Shown here piece by piece: positions 21,660 through 31,830 of a DNA stretch of 64,000 nucleotides. The notes below the pieces were generated by a model, which did no database searches, had not been told where the DNA came from, and was given only the letters and a program-made list of their open reading frames with translations. Source of the DNA: Lepidostoma basale. Its lineage: Eukaryota > Arthropoda > Insecta > Trichoptera > Lepidostomatidae. A program made the translations under genes and the position numbers. Where the stretch lies: positions 655,501 to 719,500 of the forward strand of contig JAHDVF020000223.1 in NCBI GenBank assembly GCA_022606425.2, in the 5' to 3' direction. Every line of letters starts with the position of its first letter. Within the stretch, counting starts at the first letter, position 1.

Positions 21660-21915
21660 GTCTTTTAAAGACACCGCGAACCCCGGGCAATGTGGCACAT
21701 ATTACTTAGTGCCATAGCAGATAGAGAGAGAACGCGATGAGCGAGCTTCCAGCGCCATAAAACTGGATGCACCCAGCTAAGGGAAGGTAACCCCGACAGA
21801 AAATCCTCCAAAGAAGGCAAGGGGATACCACTCTGGATATTTTTCCCCAGGTCATCACTATAAGGGTAATAGTCAACGTTAGGGAGACCTGACAGGACAC
21901 AGAAAGAAGAAGAAT
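21660..21915 (+). pseudogene. RTE-G LINE tail, badly decayed
   Basis: Ends with codons resembling VIVNVRETxQDTERRRR and GAAGAAGAA, matching AEVIANVGGTxQGT plus GAA tail. Upstream, several frameshifts hide the rest. Strand assigned from the tail. Confidence 0.5.
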
Positions 21916-22189
21916 AAAGTTTAAAAAAAACAATGTATATTTTTACCCTGACTAGCTGACTAGCTGAAATCAGTTGGTTGTTAAAAATAAATTGATGTAA
22001 AAACAAGTGTATTAATATTATATTTAAAAATGCCACACCGCAAATTAGGTTCTTCATACGAAAGTTTGAATTTTAAAATCATGGTGATTATATTTGAATT
22101 GAATATTAAATAGATTTAATTTTGAATAGAATATCATAAAGATTTAATTTCAAGTTAAATATTGTAAAAAATAAAATTATCCTTCAGTT

Positions 22190-22262
22190 TGTTTTTGTAA
22201 CCGCAAAAAAGCTCTGGCGGCAACGTAACCGGTCGGTTCGATAAAACAAAATGAAGTCGCGC
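22190..22262. repeat. Dispersed repeat with AACCGGTTACGTT motif, copy 2
   Basis: GTAACCGCAAAAAAGCTC, GGCAACGTAACCGGTCGG and AAAACAAAATGAAG are the inverted equivalents of copy 1 at 16.7 kb. Confidence 0.5.
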
Positions 22263-22289
22263 AAAAACAAATAATACAAAAGTTTTTAA

Positions 22290-22450
22290 TTTCTTCTATA
22301 TTCGCCATTACTTTGTGTTGCGGATTCATTGAACAAATGTTTATTTTTTAACCTTGGACACAACACCAAATTTATTAAAAAAATAAAATCAAATAACAAA
22401 AAACATGTTTTTTACACAGAAACCCTTCATCAGTGATATAAATATTATAA
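22290..22450. repeat. Family G-like repeat with hammerhead-like core
   Basis: Begins TTCTATATTCGCCATTACTTTG. The minus-strand core 22403-22433 reads CTGATGA (perfect), extra A, GGGTTTCTGTGTAAA, then AAAC and ATGTTT. The second half of the helix-II stem and the G of GAAA have decayed. Sequence kinship to 60.40 kb (GGGGTGTCTGTGTCCC) shows the likely original stem. Confidence 0.55.
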
Positions 22451-22749
22451 ATATATATTTTAAATGTCTTGAATACGGTCAGTTTTGACAGATATATTAG
22501 AAGTGTTCTTAATTATTTTTAATAAAATCGTGTTTAAGATGTGTAATGACCTGAAAAACATGGAAAGAAACAACAGATGAATTAACCGTCTGTTAACATT
22601 ATATTATACATAATATGTTTTCTTCAAATATATCATATTTAATTAGCCTTGACCAACTTTATGGATATTTTAACTTATTAAGATGTTTTTTTTTACAATG
22701 GATTATCTATTATGACATGAGATCAGATTTTTTTTAAATATATTCATGT

Positions 22750-23484
22750 AAAATTTTTAAAAAAGAAGAACATGGCAGTCAGCAACATTTGCGTGAATGG
22801 TAAAAATTTGGAGCAAGTAGATGAGTTCGTGTATTTAAGTAGTATGTTTACAAGATATGGGCGAGTGCAAAGGGATATTGAAAGAAGGGTTGGGACAGGC
22901 AACAAAGTGAATGGTGCACTTAAAGTTGTCATCGCAAACAAAAACCTATTCAAAAAATCTAGAATGGCAGTGCGCAACGGTGTTCTTCTACCGACCCTTA
23001 TGTATGGAAGTGAAGCATGGAACTGGCAAAAGAAGGATAAAAGTAGAATAAATGCAGTAGAAATGAGATCTCTTAGACGAATGTGTAGATACTCTGTGTA
23101 TGAAAGAGTGTCGAGTGAAAATATAAGAAGTGAATGCGGTGCGAATGATGGTGTTATGAACAAAATAATGAAAACATCATTAAGATGGTTTGGACACATG
23201 GAAAGAATGAATAATGAAAGAATGGTAAAAAAAATTATATGTTAACGATGTAAATGGAACCAGAAATAGAGGAAGACCTAGGAAAACGTGGCATGATCAA
23301 ATAAATCAAATATTGAATGTCGGCCATGTGAGGAGTCAGAGAAATCGACGCGCGTGCATGACACGATGTATGAATGTTGAGGAAGCGAGAGAAATATGTC
23401 AGGAAAGAAAAGTGTGGCAGTCCATTCTTTCTGCCTACCCCTTCGAGGAGACGGCATGATGGTTAGTTAGTTAGTTAGTTATTC
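22750..23484 (+). pseudogene. RTE-T LINE, longest C-terminal copy
   Basis: An open 157-codon piece (22772-23245) gives MAVSNICVNGKNLEQVDEFV, YLSSMFTRYGRVQRDIERRV, KSRMAVRNGVLLPTLMYGSE, RINAVEMRSLRRMCRYSV, SLRWFGHMERM and VKKIIC. One frameshift then follows, and the remainder (GRPRKTWHDQINQILNVGHV, RRACMTRCMNVEEAREICQ, VWQSILSAYPFEE) runs in another frame to four TTAG units at 23462-23480. The first block is the end of the RT domain (VDEFVYL, YLG-like). Endonuclease and catalytic RT motifs are absent. Confidence 0.92.
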
Positions 23485-23699
23485 ATATAAAGATGTTCAT
23501 GGTTTATGTAAAATGATCCACGATGGAGGGATGAATCTACTAGAAAGTCTCTAATATTTTACTAATTGAATGATGCTCTGAATATTCAACCTTTTTGTAC
23601 TGACTTTATAATCTTGCATTCTAGGTTCAAGTACGCAAGCACCGAATGATATTTGATACACAAAAAAATTACATGAGATTCACACTGTGAATGCCTTAA

Positions 23700-25279
23700 G
23701 AGGGTTCACCCATGTGAAGGATTTAAAAAATCGATTTTTTTTTTCATTCGTAAATTGCTTCCTTAATATGTCAAGAATGCGGTGGTAAAGTGATTATTTA
23801 AAATTCGAAGTCGTTATAAAGATACAGCAGTTAGAAGAAGCAACTGTTCGGAGCTCTGGTTGGCAGTCGAGGGCTGGGCCTGTTGTGTACAGTAGGCTGA
23901 GACCCTTCTATACAAATATACGTTCATACAAGTACAGAAAAGTTTGTACAGGTTTAAAAGGAAATTTCTATAGTTATTCAATATTTTGTCGAACTTGTTT
24001 TAGTCATGGTTTAGCTTCGAAGAGCACAAAAGCTACAAATTATTTATTTTCGCAATGAGTGGTCGAAAAGGAAGTACGACTGGAAATGTTATAATAAAAA
24101 TGCAATGCCGTAATAAAAAGTGAAAGCTTATTGGAAACCGTTTTACCACCCAAAATTTTACGGAATTTACACCAGCTTCTGCGAGAAAAATAAAAAACAG
24201 AATGAACATGGAGGTTGCCATCGCTAAAAGTTTCGCGTATTGCATTTTGGAGTTTGTTTCAAAATTTGACAGAAGTTTCAGGTGATGGCACTTGGAAGAA
24301 AAAAGGCTTCTCATCTCTATTTGGTGCTTCTACGTTGATTGGAAAGTACACCGAAAAAGTTTTAGATGCCGTGGCTATGAGCAATCGTTGATTTGGACTT
24401 TTGCTCCAAAGCATCTACACTCTGGCCCCAAGATCTTTGAAATTGAATGAATTGAATCTTTAACGAAGGTTTTGTAGGAGTATTAAAGTAATGACGACTA
24501 TGGGATGCCTTGTTGGCCGCGAAGCGCATACTTATGTACAGAAATGAGATGAAACGCGAATCTCGCGCTCTGAGCGACAACCGAATGATAGGGTTAAACA
24601 AGAAAGAACTGATACAAGAGCTGAACAATCTGCTTCGAATTACAAGAGGAAGAGGAAGGAGTAATCTATGGACTAGGCATCGCCGATGGAAGGTTAGTTA
24701 AGATTTTCATAATTTTAACCGGACTTGAAACTCTAACGCGTTTTTCTCAAAACTCTGTTTTGCAAACATTCCTCCATCATATCTCAAGAACGGTTTGACC
24801 GAATGACTTCAAATTTATAGTGTAGACTCAACACATAAAGACGCACAGAACTAAATACGATCATTCAAAAATTCCCAATATTTCTATTTTTTTATAAATA
24901 AACATACAAAAAAAACATTTTTTTTTTTTTTTTTTCTTCAGAGGTCTACCAAAAATCCAATTTTTGGTATTTTCAATTGAGTATTATTCATTCTGTGCAT
25001 TTAAGCTTACATATTAAAACACCGTTAATTTTTTTCATTTCAGATGAGCCAATCAGCCGGAATCGTGGAGGAAGTGAGCGTCCATTTTTTCGAGGTGGGT
25101 GTGTTCAGAGCGCTATAACTCACGTTCTATTAGATATTTTTGGCTAAATATTTATATATGTACTCTTTAAGTACATACAAATAAATGATAAAAAACTGAA
25201 AGTTCTATCTTTTCACTGGTCGTCAAAACAAATTCCCTAAAAATGCTTAAAAAACAGGCCGTCACATGGGTGAACCCCC
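23700..25279 (+). mobile_element. Kolobok/Mutator-like DNA transposon remnant
   Basis: Terminal inverted repeats GAGGGTTCACCCATGTGAAGG (23700-23720) and, at the other end, the complement of GGGGGTTCACCCATGTGACGG (25259-25279) differ at two of 21 positions. Both are bordered by TTAA (23696-23699 and 25280-25283). The interior contains a decayed transposase on the same strand. The TTAA duplication is typical of Kolobok and piggyBac, and the protein motif points away from piggyBac. At 1580 bases it is shorter than an autonomous element, so it is internally deleted. Confidence 0.85.
24220..24715 (+). pseudogene. Transposase fragment with SGDGTWKKKGFSS motif
   Basis: The frame through 24221-24387 reads SLFQNLTEVSGDGTWKKKGF, SSLFGASTLIGKYTEKVLDA, VAMSNR then stop. 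The DGTW(x)(K/R)RGFSSLFG block is the signature of the Mutator-like transposase domain often seen in arthropod transposons; its Asp is a likely metal ligand. Downstream the frame shifts to a basic stretch, LLAAKRILMYRNEMKRESRA (24510-24701), resembling the C-terminal KR-rich end. The middle of the protein, with the other acidic residues, is deleted. Confidence 0.75.
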
Positions 25280-25283
25280 TTAA

Positions 25284-25980
25284 CGGATCTTTTTATCCGA
25301 ATTCACAAGACCAAAGTTGCGCTGACCGAGTAACATGGCAATCTTAGTAATAACGTGTGGTTGCATTCGATGGTGGCTTAATTGCAGACGGTGATATTAG
25401 AATTCTTTTGCTGGTCGAATGGTATACATATGAATTTTAATGACATCATAATTACAGGGCACAGAGACCGCATTCTCTGGTCCAGATTGGAGATATGACA
25501 AGGCTTCTTCCCAACAATAACACCTGTGGATGACTGCTCCCAGATATGACGGTTTGCAAAACGTGGCGAATTTAAATTGAATTTAGTTTGTAATATGATT
25601 TTTCAATGATGTCACATGTTTAAATGTTCTGGTTTGTATTAAACTATTTAATAATCATTTTAGAATTCTATAATTAAGAGGGTTTATTTATTTCGTGGTG
25701 TCTTATACCTTGATAGCTGAAAAATGGCCAGCCCAGCGGCATTTGTACTGAACTGACCACGCCATAAAAACTCATGAGACAAGACTCGTAAAGAAAAAAT
25801 GTACTCTCAGCATCCCAATAATAATAATTATAAATTGGATAATTTATAGAACACCATTTTTTTTTATTACTAATCTCAAGGGCGCTGTTGAAAATGCTTC
25901 GTTTTATGAACTTAATAAAATAATAATAATAAACATATTTTATTATATGGAAGACTAATAAGGGGTGTGCCAAAGAGTTG
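25284..25980. other. Unassigned sequence
   Basis: Unique and moderately AT-rich. No landmarks beyond short AT runs. Confidence 0.3.
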
Positions 25981-25984
25981 TCAC

Positions 25985-26165
25985 ATAACACAACATCTTA
26001 AGGAGCTCCACTGACTGAAATGTCTAAAAAGGATACAATACAAGCTCTGCTGGACGGTCGTTAAGGCGTTGCATGGAATGGCACCTGCTTATATATCTGA
26101 ACTCTGCATCAACGATAACTTGAATGCCAGACAGTCTGCATTGCGATCAGCTAAGTCTTCTGCGA
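25985..26165 (+). pseudogene. Jockey/CR1-like LINE RT C-terminal scrap
   Basis: Reads LKRIQYKLCWT, VVKALHGMAPAYISELCI and ARQSALRSAKSS, the conserved YK...ALHG.AP.YL.EL....LRSA segment after the RT palm of this LINE group. Related to 38205-38335. Confidence 0.75.
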
Positions 26166-26169
26166 TCGG

Positions 26170-26285
26170 TAGATTGACTGTGTCTGTTGTAGAATTATAG
26201 TGACAATAAATTAGATTAGCTACCTATCACATGTCATGATAATCAAAAAGATAGTTGTACTATTTATATTGGTTCGCGCGGTAAT
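26170..26285 (+). repeat. SINE body fragment
   Basis: GTAGAATTATAGTGACAATAAATT, TAGCTACCTATCACATGTC and a diverged 3' end (TTGGTTCGCGCGGTAATG). No box A or box B. Confidence 0.6.
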
Positions 26286-26789
26286 GTTTCCAGGATCAAG
26301 AGTCAACCATTTTGTCTCCTGGATCACCAAACGGACCCGCGAGTCGAATTAACCAAGCGCGAGTGAAATACATGAATCACGCCGCTATGTGGCGTGATTG
26401 TGCGATTTGTCATCGGTTATAAGTGTGCACGTCGTAAAAATGATATATTTGATTTCTAGCTACAGTATTGCTACGCTTTAGAAACAATTTGTCATTTTTG
26501 GGGTAAACAATGATTTAACCTATATTTTTTACTAGCAAACTTGTGTCTTTGACTGTTATCAGAAATAATGATTATTTTTATGTACGTGTATAACATCTAA
26601 TATTTTAGGGTGTTTTAACTAGTACAACCAGAGTGCGTTTTATTATCCGAGCCGATTTTATCGCTATAACTTTTAAATGGATAGAATTATATTATATAAT
26701 ATATACATTATTTATTTGGAATATACCATTGTGATAGTCTTAAATATATTATTATCAATAAAAAAAAGAGATCCTGCAAAAAAAATTAA

Positions 26790-27000
26790 ATAGTGAGATG
26801 GATTAGGTAGAGTAGACAATTCTGGAGGAACCACATCGAAAGGATGGATCCAGCGAGGATTCCCAAGATCGTGACTCCAGAAGGCCGATGACCACTTAAG
26901 AGATATAGAAAAGGCTGGTCATCTTTATCACAGGAAGAATGTTGATAACCTGCATAAACAGATTGCAAGATCTACAATAAAAAGAAGAAGAAAATTAAAA
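26790..27000 (+). pseudogene. RTE-M LINE tail
   Basis: Codons give SRQFWRNHIERMDPARIPKI, VTPEGR, LKRYRKGWSSLSQEE and a CKIYNKKKKK end. 5' truncated. It matches the minus-strand copy near 12.3-12.5 kb. Confidence 0.75.
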
Positions 27001-27544
27001 TACATTGTTTTTCAAAAAAAAATATATTTATAAATGAATCGTAGGTACTCTTATTATACAATCAAAAAAATAAAATATAAAATAAATTCATAACAATTAT
27101 TTAATTAAAGTATATTAACTTATTAAAACACTGTTATAAAACACCACGGAGGCAAGGAAAGTTCTATCATGTGTAGTTTCATAATAACTAAAACACTCGA
27201 TACCCTTGGAAAAAACACAAAGTCGGCCAAACCTTACGATAATGGCAAGAGAATAGAAGAGATTAAACCATTTTAGGGCCATCCTTACCAAACTATTTTG
27301 CTGTTTAGATGAAGAGGACCATGATAATGAGCACACTATGCATTTTTTCTAATCATCATCATCGAGAAAGCTTAAAAATATATCGTTTGATTTATAATAA
27401 CATGAAGGGAAAAATTCACGTTATTAATGACGTCAGTTTATAAAAACACAAAAAGCTTTTTTAAGATAATCAAATGATTTTACTGAAGTCTCTCAATGGA
27501 AGTTCATTTTAAATAATAATTAAATAAATCGATGTTTTTTAAAT

Positions 27545-27625
27545 ACTTCCACTTTTGTATTTATTTCGAGAGCGACCGGTTTCGCCAGGTTCGAAATAAA
27601 GACGAAAGTGAAAGTAGTTTAAAAA
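27545..27625 (-). repeat. Family K repeat with GAAACCGGTC module
   Basis: CCACTTTTGTATTTATTTCGAG and AAATAAAGACGAAAGTGAAAG are inverted. On the minus strand the centre is GGCGAAACCGGTCGCTC: GAAA followed by the palindrome ACCGGT and a GTC triplet. The 5' box and helix II are deleted. Confidence 0.5.
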
Positions 27626-27639
27626 AAACATCGTTTTAT

Positions 27640-28166
27640 TTAACTTATTGAAAGTTAAGACATTAACACTGTGGAATTCCATAGTAATATACTTTGGGAA
27701 TTGAAAAACTTTGTTTAATCCACTTTTTTTTATAAAAAATATTTAAAAACACGACATGTTTCGGAGGATACCTTCAGGTGTAAAAATATAACAAAAACTA
27801 AACAACGGAAGACTAATAAAAACGCATTTAAAATTCGATACAATAATTCAAATTTAAAAGTTAACAATTTTTTGTAAATTATATTATCATCGTGTATTAT
27901 TATTATTTTATATTATTTATTATTTCTTACTGAGAAAAAATAATTGTTAGTACCTAATTATAACAAACAGCCCAGGTTAATTTTTAAATTTGAATTATTG
28001 TATCGAATTTTAAATGCGTTTTTTTTTGTCTTTCTTTGTTTAGTTTTTGTTATATTTTTACACCTGAAGATTGAGGTATCCTCCGAAACATTTGGCGTTT
28101 TTTTAAATATTTTTTATAAAAAAAAATTGATTAAACAAAGTTTTTCAATTCCCAAAGTATATCGTT
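27640..28166. repeat. Family A palindromic element, complete
   Basis: The arms 27689-27870 and 27975-28163 are near-perfect inverted repeats of about 180 bases (ACTTTGGGAATTGAAAAAC, AATTCGATACAATAATTCAA). One-sided lead sequence TTAACTTATTGAAAGTTAAG precedes the left arm. Each arm has a GAAAC module facing outward. The transcript would fold into a very long hairpin. No coding capacity. Confidence 0.85.
27753..27779 (-). ncRNA. Hammerhead-like motif, family A left arm
   Basis: On the minus strand: ACAC, CTGA, AGG-TAT-CCT, CC, GAAA, CATGTC, GTGT. The outer ACAC/GTGT can pair as helix I and ACATGT is self-complementary. The segment between CUGA and helix II is shortened relative to the 34.5 kb and right-arm copies. 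Confidence 0.5.
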
Positions 28167-28169
28167 TTA

Positions 28170-28360
28170 AACTAACTAACTAACTAACCATCACGCCATT
28201 TCCCGGGAGGTGTAGACAGAGAGGATGGATCGCCATAATGCTCTGTCCTGGCACACTTCTCGGGCTTCCTCTACATTCATACATCGTACCATGCACGCAC
28301 TTCGATTATTCCGACTTCGAATGTGACCGCCTTTTAGCAATTGATTAATTTGGTTATGGC
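28170..28360 (-). pseudogene. RTE-T LINE 3' tail, left half of head-to-head pair
   Basis: Tail of TAAC units, then GAPGKWR-region, MNVEEAREVCQDRALWRSIL codons (minus-strand frame 28191-28379) up to QINQLLKGGHIRSRNN. It joins the next copy at 28360/28361 without spacer, with the 3' tails pointing outward. Confidence 0.9.
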
Positions 28361-28872
28361 AATGGAGTTCTAGTGCCAACCCTCATGTATGGAAGTGAAG
28401 CTTGGAGCTGGCAAAAGAAGGATGAAAGCAGGATAAACGCCGTAGAAATGAGATCACTAAGAAGAATGTGCGGGAAAACGTTGTATGATAGAATACCGAA
28501 CGATGAAATAAGAAAAAAATGTTAGACAGATGACTGCATCATGAATAAAATTAAAAAAGGATCCCTGAGATGGATGGACATATGGAACGAATGGATGAGA
28601 GTAGAATGGTTAAAAAGTTGTACACAAGCAGCGTGAGTGGGAAAAGAAGCCGAGGACGACCGAGGAAAACATGGCATGACCAAATTAACCAATTACTAAA
28701 AGGCGGCCACATTCGAAGTCGGAATAATCGACGTGCGTGCATGGTGCGATGTATGAATGTGGAGGAAGCCCGAGAGGTATGCCAGGACAGGCCAGTGTGG
28801 CGATCCATCCTCTCTGCCTACCCCTCCGGGGAAATGGCGTGATGATTAGTTAGTTAGTTAGTTAGTTAGTTA
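28361..28872 (+). pseudogene. RTE-T LINE 3' end, right half of head-to-head pair
   Basis: Starts NGVLVPTLMYGSEAWSWQ, passes MRSLRRMCGKTLYDRIPND, and in 28570-28842 reads MERMDESRMVKKLYTSSVSG, GRPRKTWHDQINQLLKGGHI, ACMVRCMNVEEAREVCQD and VWRSILSAYPSGEMA, followed by about six TTAG units. Its last 200 bases pair with the left copy at roughly 88-90% by eye, both belonging to a SGEMA subtype. Confidence 0.92.
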
Positions 28873-29359
28873 TAAAATTAACATAGGAATATTTTTTAAA
28901 GCAAAAATATTGTAAAAGTGTTTAAAGGGAATTTTATGTTTTTCGTATAATATTTATCTAGTAATTTGTCAGGCGAAATTCGTTATTTCATAGTTCCTGA
29001 ATACAATTTATAAATCACCGACAACCGTCCACACACTAATCTCGTACATTACTAAGAGATTTGTTCACGCTGACCTCCGTTGGGTCGTGCCGAGGGATTT
29101 ACACTGTTCACCACTAAAACCACACTTCACATTATTGGACATCACCGCTGTGTGTTTCAATTAAACCAACACAGTGTGACTTGCTCACTAATCATAACGT
29201 TATATTCCCCAACCATACATCGTGGGAATCAAATCAAATTAATTCAATCGCTTTGGTAATGATTTTATGTAATGAAAGCACGAGACAAGTAGACATTTAG
29301 AAAACGAATAACCCTTATTGTGCGGCTGACTTCAATTGAAGTGAAAAAAAAATATCTCT

Positions 29360-29470
29360 AATTGGGGTTGGCTACATTTACAGCTTAGCATACAAATCAA
29401 CCTGAAACGAAAAGTCTATAAAGCTTGCGTTCTGCCAGTTGGTACTTATGGTCTTGAAACTGTTACATTG
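29360..29470 (+). pseudogene. RTE-V LINE fragment upstream of chimeric retroposon
   Basis: Reads WGWLHLQLSIQINLKRKVYK then ACVLPVGTYGLETVTL. Its last 76 bases are repeated at 29838-29911 after a 367-base foreign segment. Confidence 0.7.
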
Positions 29471-30303
29471 TTTTTCTAAAGAGACCATTATGAGCTATTA
29501 CGGCCTCGCTCGATTCTATACAACTTTATTTTATAATACTAATGCACCGAGATAAAAAAAAAATAACCGAATACACGCCATTGAATCAAGAGGTCCCATA
29601 CAGAGACAATAGCATTGTACAATAAAAAATATTCATGTCCAGAATTCACTACTCAAATATACGATCGTTGTTTTAAAAAAAAACTTAGATACACATCCAT
29701 TAGTTGAATGGTAAATATCGCCTATAACCAATGGTGTTTGCATCTCACTTTAATATATTTTTTCAGTAATATTCTTATATTCAGTTTTCATAATAAAAAA
29801 TTTTGATGTGTATACATATACACCGAAAATACCGATCAACCTGAAACGAAAAAGTCTATGAAGCCTGTGTTCTAACAGTTGGTACTTATGGTCTTGAAAC
29901 TGTAACATTGTCCAAACAAAGTGCCGAGAAACTACGAGTGACCCAAAGAGCCATGGAAAGAGCCATGTTAGGAATAAGCCTAAGAGGCAAAGTCAGAAAC
30001 GATACGGTGAAAGAAAAAACAAAGGTGACTGACATCATCCACCAGGTGGCGACTCTAAAATGGCAATAGGCAGGTCACGTAGCCAGAACCTCAGATGAAA
30101 AGTGGACAAAAAGACTACTGACTTGGAGACCGTAGACGGCAAAGAGAAGTGCAGGGCGACCGCAACTACGGTGGAAGGATGATCTTAACAGACACGTTGG
30201 AATAACCTGGATGCAGTCTGCATAGGACAGAGTGACATGGAAGCGAAAGGAGGAGGCCTTTGTCAAGGAGTGGACGGAATTAGGCTGGGTAAGAAGAAGA
30301 AGA
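29471..30303 (+). mobile_element. Chimeric retroposon: unique 5' segment plus RTE-V tail, copy 1
   Basis: The 5' 367 bases (TTTTTCTAAAGAGACCATTATG...GTGTATACATATACACCG) are non-coding and have no other relative in the window except at 55474. They join the RTE-V C-terminal region, reading RKSMKPVF, YGLETVTLSKQSAEKLRVTQ, RAMERAMLGISLRGKVRND, VTDIIHQVATLKW and DDLNRHVGITWMQS, and the element ends in GAAGAAGAAGA. The copy at 55474-56293 has the same left edge and the same join, so this composite has moved or been duplicated as a unit. Confidence 0.8.
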
Positions 30304-30527
30304 TAGCTTAGCAAGTCTCAATTCATCATATTATTACATACAATTTAGTTGTAAGGAACTTTCGTAAAAAGGTTTATAATATGCATTCAAATATGAACTG
30401 CAAATATAGTCAGACGCTCTATAGGGGTAAATGTCATATTGAAAGAAATGTCACAAATTTGATTCTGAATGTTTAAAAATCGAAAACAATTTTTTAATTG
30501 AATAATTTAAAAATATGTTTCACAATA

Positions 30528-30680
30528 ACTAAACTAACTAACTAACTAACCATCACTCCGTCTCCCCGAAGGTGTAGCGGATGCGGCACTCCATCCTTCT
30601 CTTTTTGCCCCCACGTGCGACGTGGTGTGGTGCGTTGCGAACATCATCGCCACCAATAGGCATCTCCCGCATTTATCACA
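30528..30680 (-). repeat. Retroposon with RTE-T-like 3' tail, copy 1
   Basis: On the minus strand: GCCTATTGGTGGCGATGATG, TTCGCAACGCACC, GAGAAGGATGGAGTGCCGC then CTTCGGGGAGACGGAGTGATGG and TTAG units. The body differs from RTE-T, but the last 35 bases and the tail are the same. The body also occurs at 53170-53310. Confidence 0.65.
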
Positions 30681-30689
30681 ATACTTAAT

Positions 30690-30990
30690 TATAATTTAAA
30701 TGCAAACATGTTTCGGGACACAGGAGTCCTTTATCTGTGTAAATATTAACAAAATGTTTTATATATAACATTTAAAAAATCATAAATATGGTCAGTTATG
30801 ACAGAAGTTAAAATGAATTTTTCTAACGTTTAATGCATTCGTTGCAACAAAATTTTTATGTAAATCTAAAATAATATTTTAAAGATTTCGTATGAAGCAC
30901 TCCCTTTGTGATTATAAATTTTGAATTTAGAGATATGAAATAATAAAACACTCTGTAATTGTGTTTTTATCTCATTCTGGAGGCTAAGAC
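30690..30990 (-). repeat. Palindrome-type repeat with hammerhead-like core (30705-30738)
   Basis: On the minus strand: CAGATAA, extra A, hairpin GGAC-TCCTGT-GTCC, C, GAAA, CATGTT, TGC. U4 and G8 are substituted. The flank TATGAAGCACTCCCTTTGTG resembles the module near 39.68 kb. No complete second arm. Confidence 0.5.
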
Positions 30991-31013
30991 TCGACATGGG
31001 CTGTAGGGCCATT

Positions 31014-31830
31014 GAATCAAATCAAATCAAATCAGTTTATTAACTCAAAAGACATTACAAACAGGAAAATGTTTAAGGCATTTATTAAGTACAGGTAAAA
31101 TATTATAAAAATACAACAAAGTACCAGGAACGCATTAGAGATGGTTCGACATTAGGAAGACAAGATACTTTCCAAAGTCAATAGTATTTGCCCCCTGAAC
31201 GTACTTTCACTAACATGAAAGACGTCGATCTCCGAGGAGACCGCGTTCAGCAGACTAATTGCTCTTCCCACCGGTGTCACCAGAGGCAGATTGGTTCTGG
31301 CGGCCGGTAGGTAAAACAATCTGTGCTGTCGCTGTCGGAGATATCTATCGGGGACAAAAAGACCAACATCCTCCAGTACGGCCGAGTTCTCAAAGTATCC
31401 CCAAATTAATCTGAAGACATGGGTTATTAGATGTCCATCTCTTCGAAGCTCTAAAGAATTGGTTCCGAGCATTCCCAGAAGAAATGCCGCGGGATAGAGC
31501 CACGGATAACTACCATACTCCCTCATGTAGAGATACCTCTGAAATTTTTTCTGAACCCTTTCCAGCATAACGGAATATCTCGCCTCGTGAGGACTCCATA
31601 TCACAGAACCATTTTCGAGCCTGCTCCAAACCAATGCGTTGTATAGGACTCTGAGCACATTGGGATCCCTGAAAACTCTTCCGGTCCGGACGATGAACCC
31701 CAACATTCTCAGTGCAATGCCATAAATCCTCTCGATATGTGCACGAAAAGTCAGCCTACTCTCATAGATGATTCCGAGATGCTTCATCGTAGATACATGT
31801 GCCAGTTGCTGAAGAAGAAGAAGTACCATT
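31014..31830 (-). pseudogene. Jockey/CR1-like LINE C-terminal fragment, 225 codons open
   Basis: The minus-strand frame 31152-31829 reads VSTMKHLGIIYESRLTFRAH, IERIYGIALRMLGFIVR, VLRVLYNALVWSRLENGSVI, WSPHEARYSVMLERVQKKF, then a C-terminal domain ending RGQILLTLESILSS. This is the K.LGI..D..L.F..H and L....VRS.LEY.S.VWSP region that follows the catalytic palm in Jockey-group reverse transcriptases (catalytic motifs themselves absent). The 3' UTR ends in TGATTTGATTTGATTTGATT. It is the longest open LINE piece in the window and thus a recent insertion. Other copies lie at 4211 and 54745. Confidence 0.9.

Noticed and set aside
27640..28166. Family A and the other palindromes as ordinary DNA-transposon MITEs
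   Set aside because: The arms do not reach both element ends, the mapped duplication is 10 bases and variable duplications are seen in similar repeats, and the GAAAC-palindrome-GUC module is not a transposon end feature.
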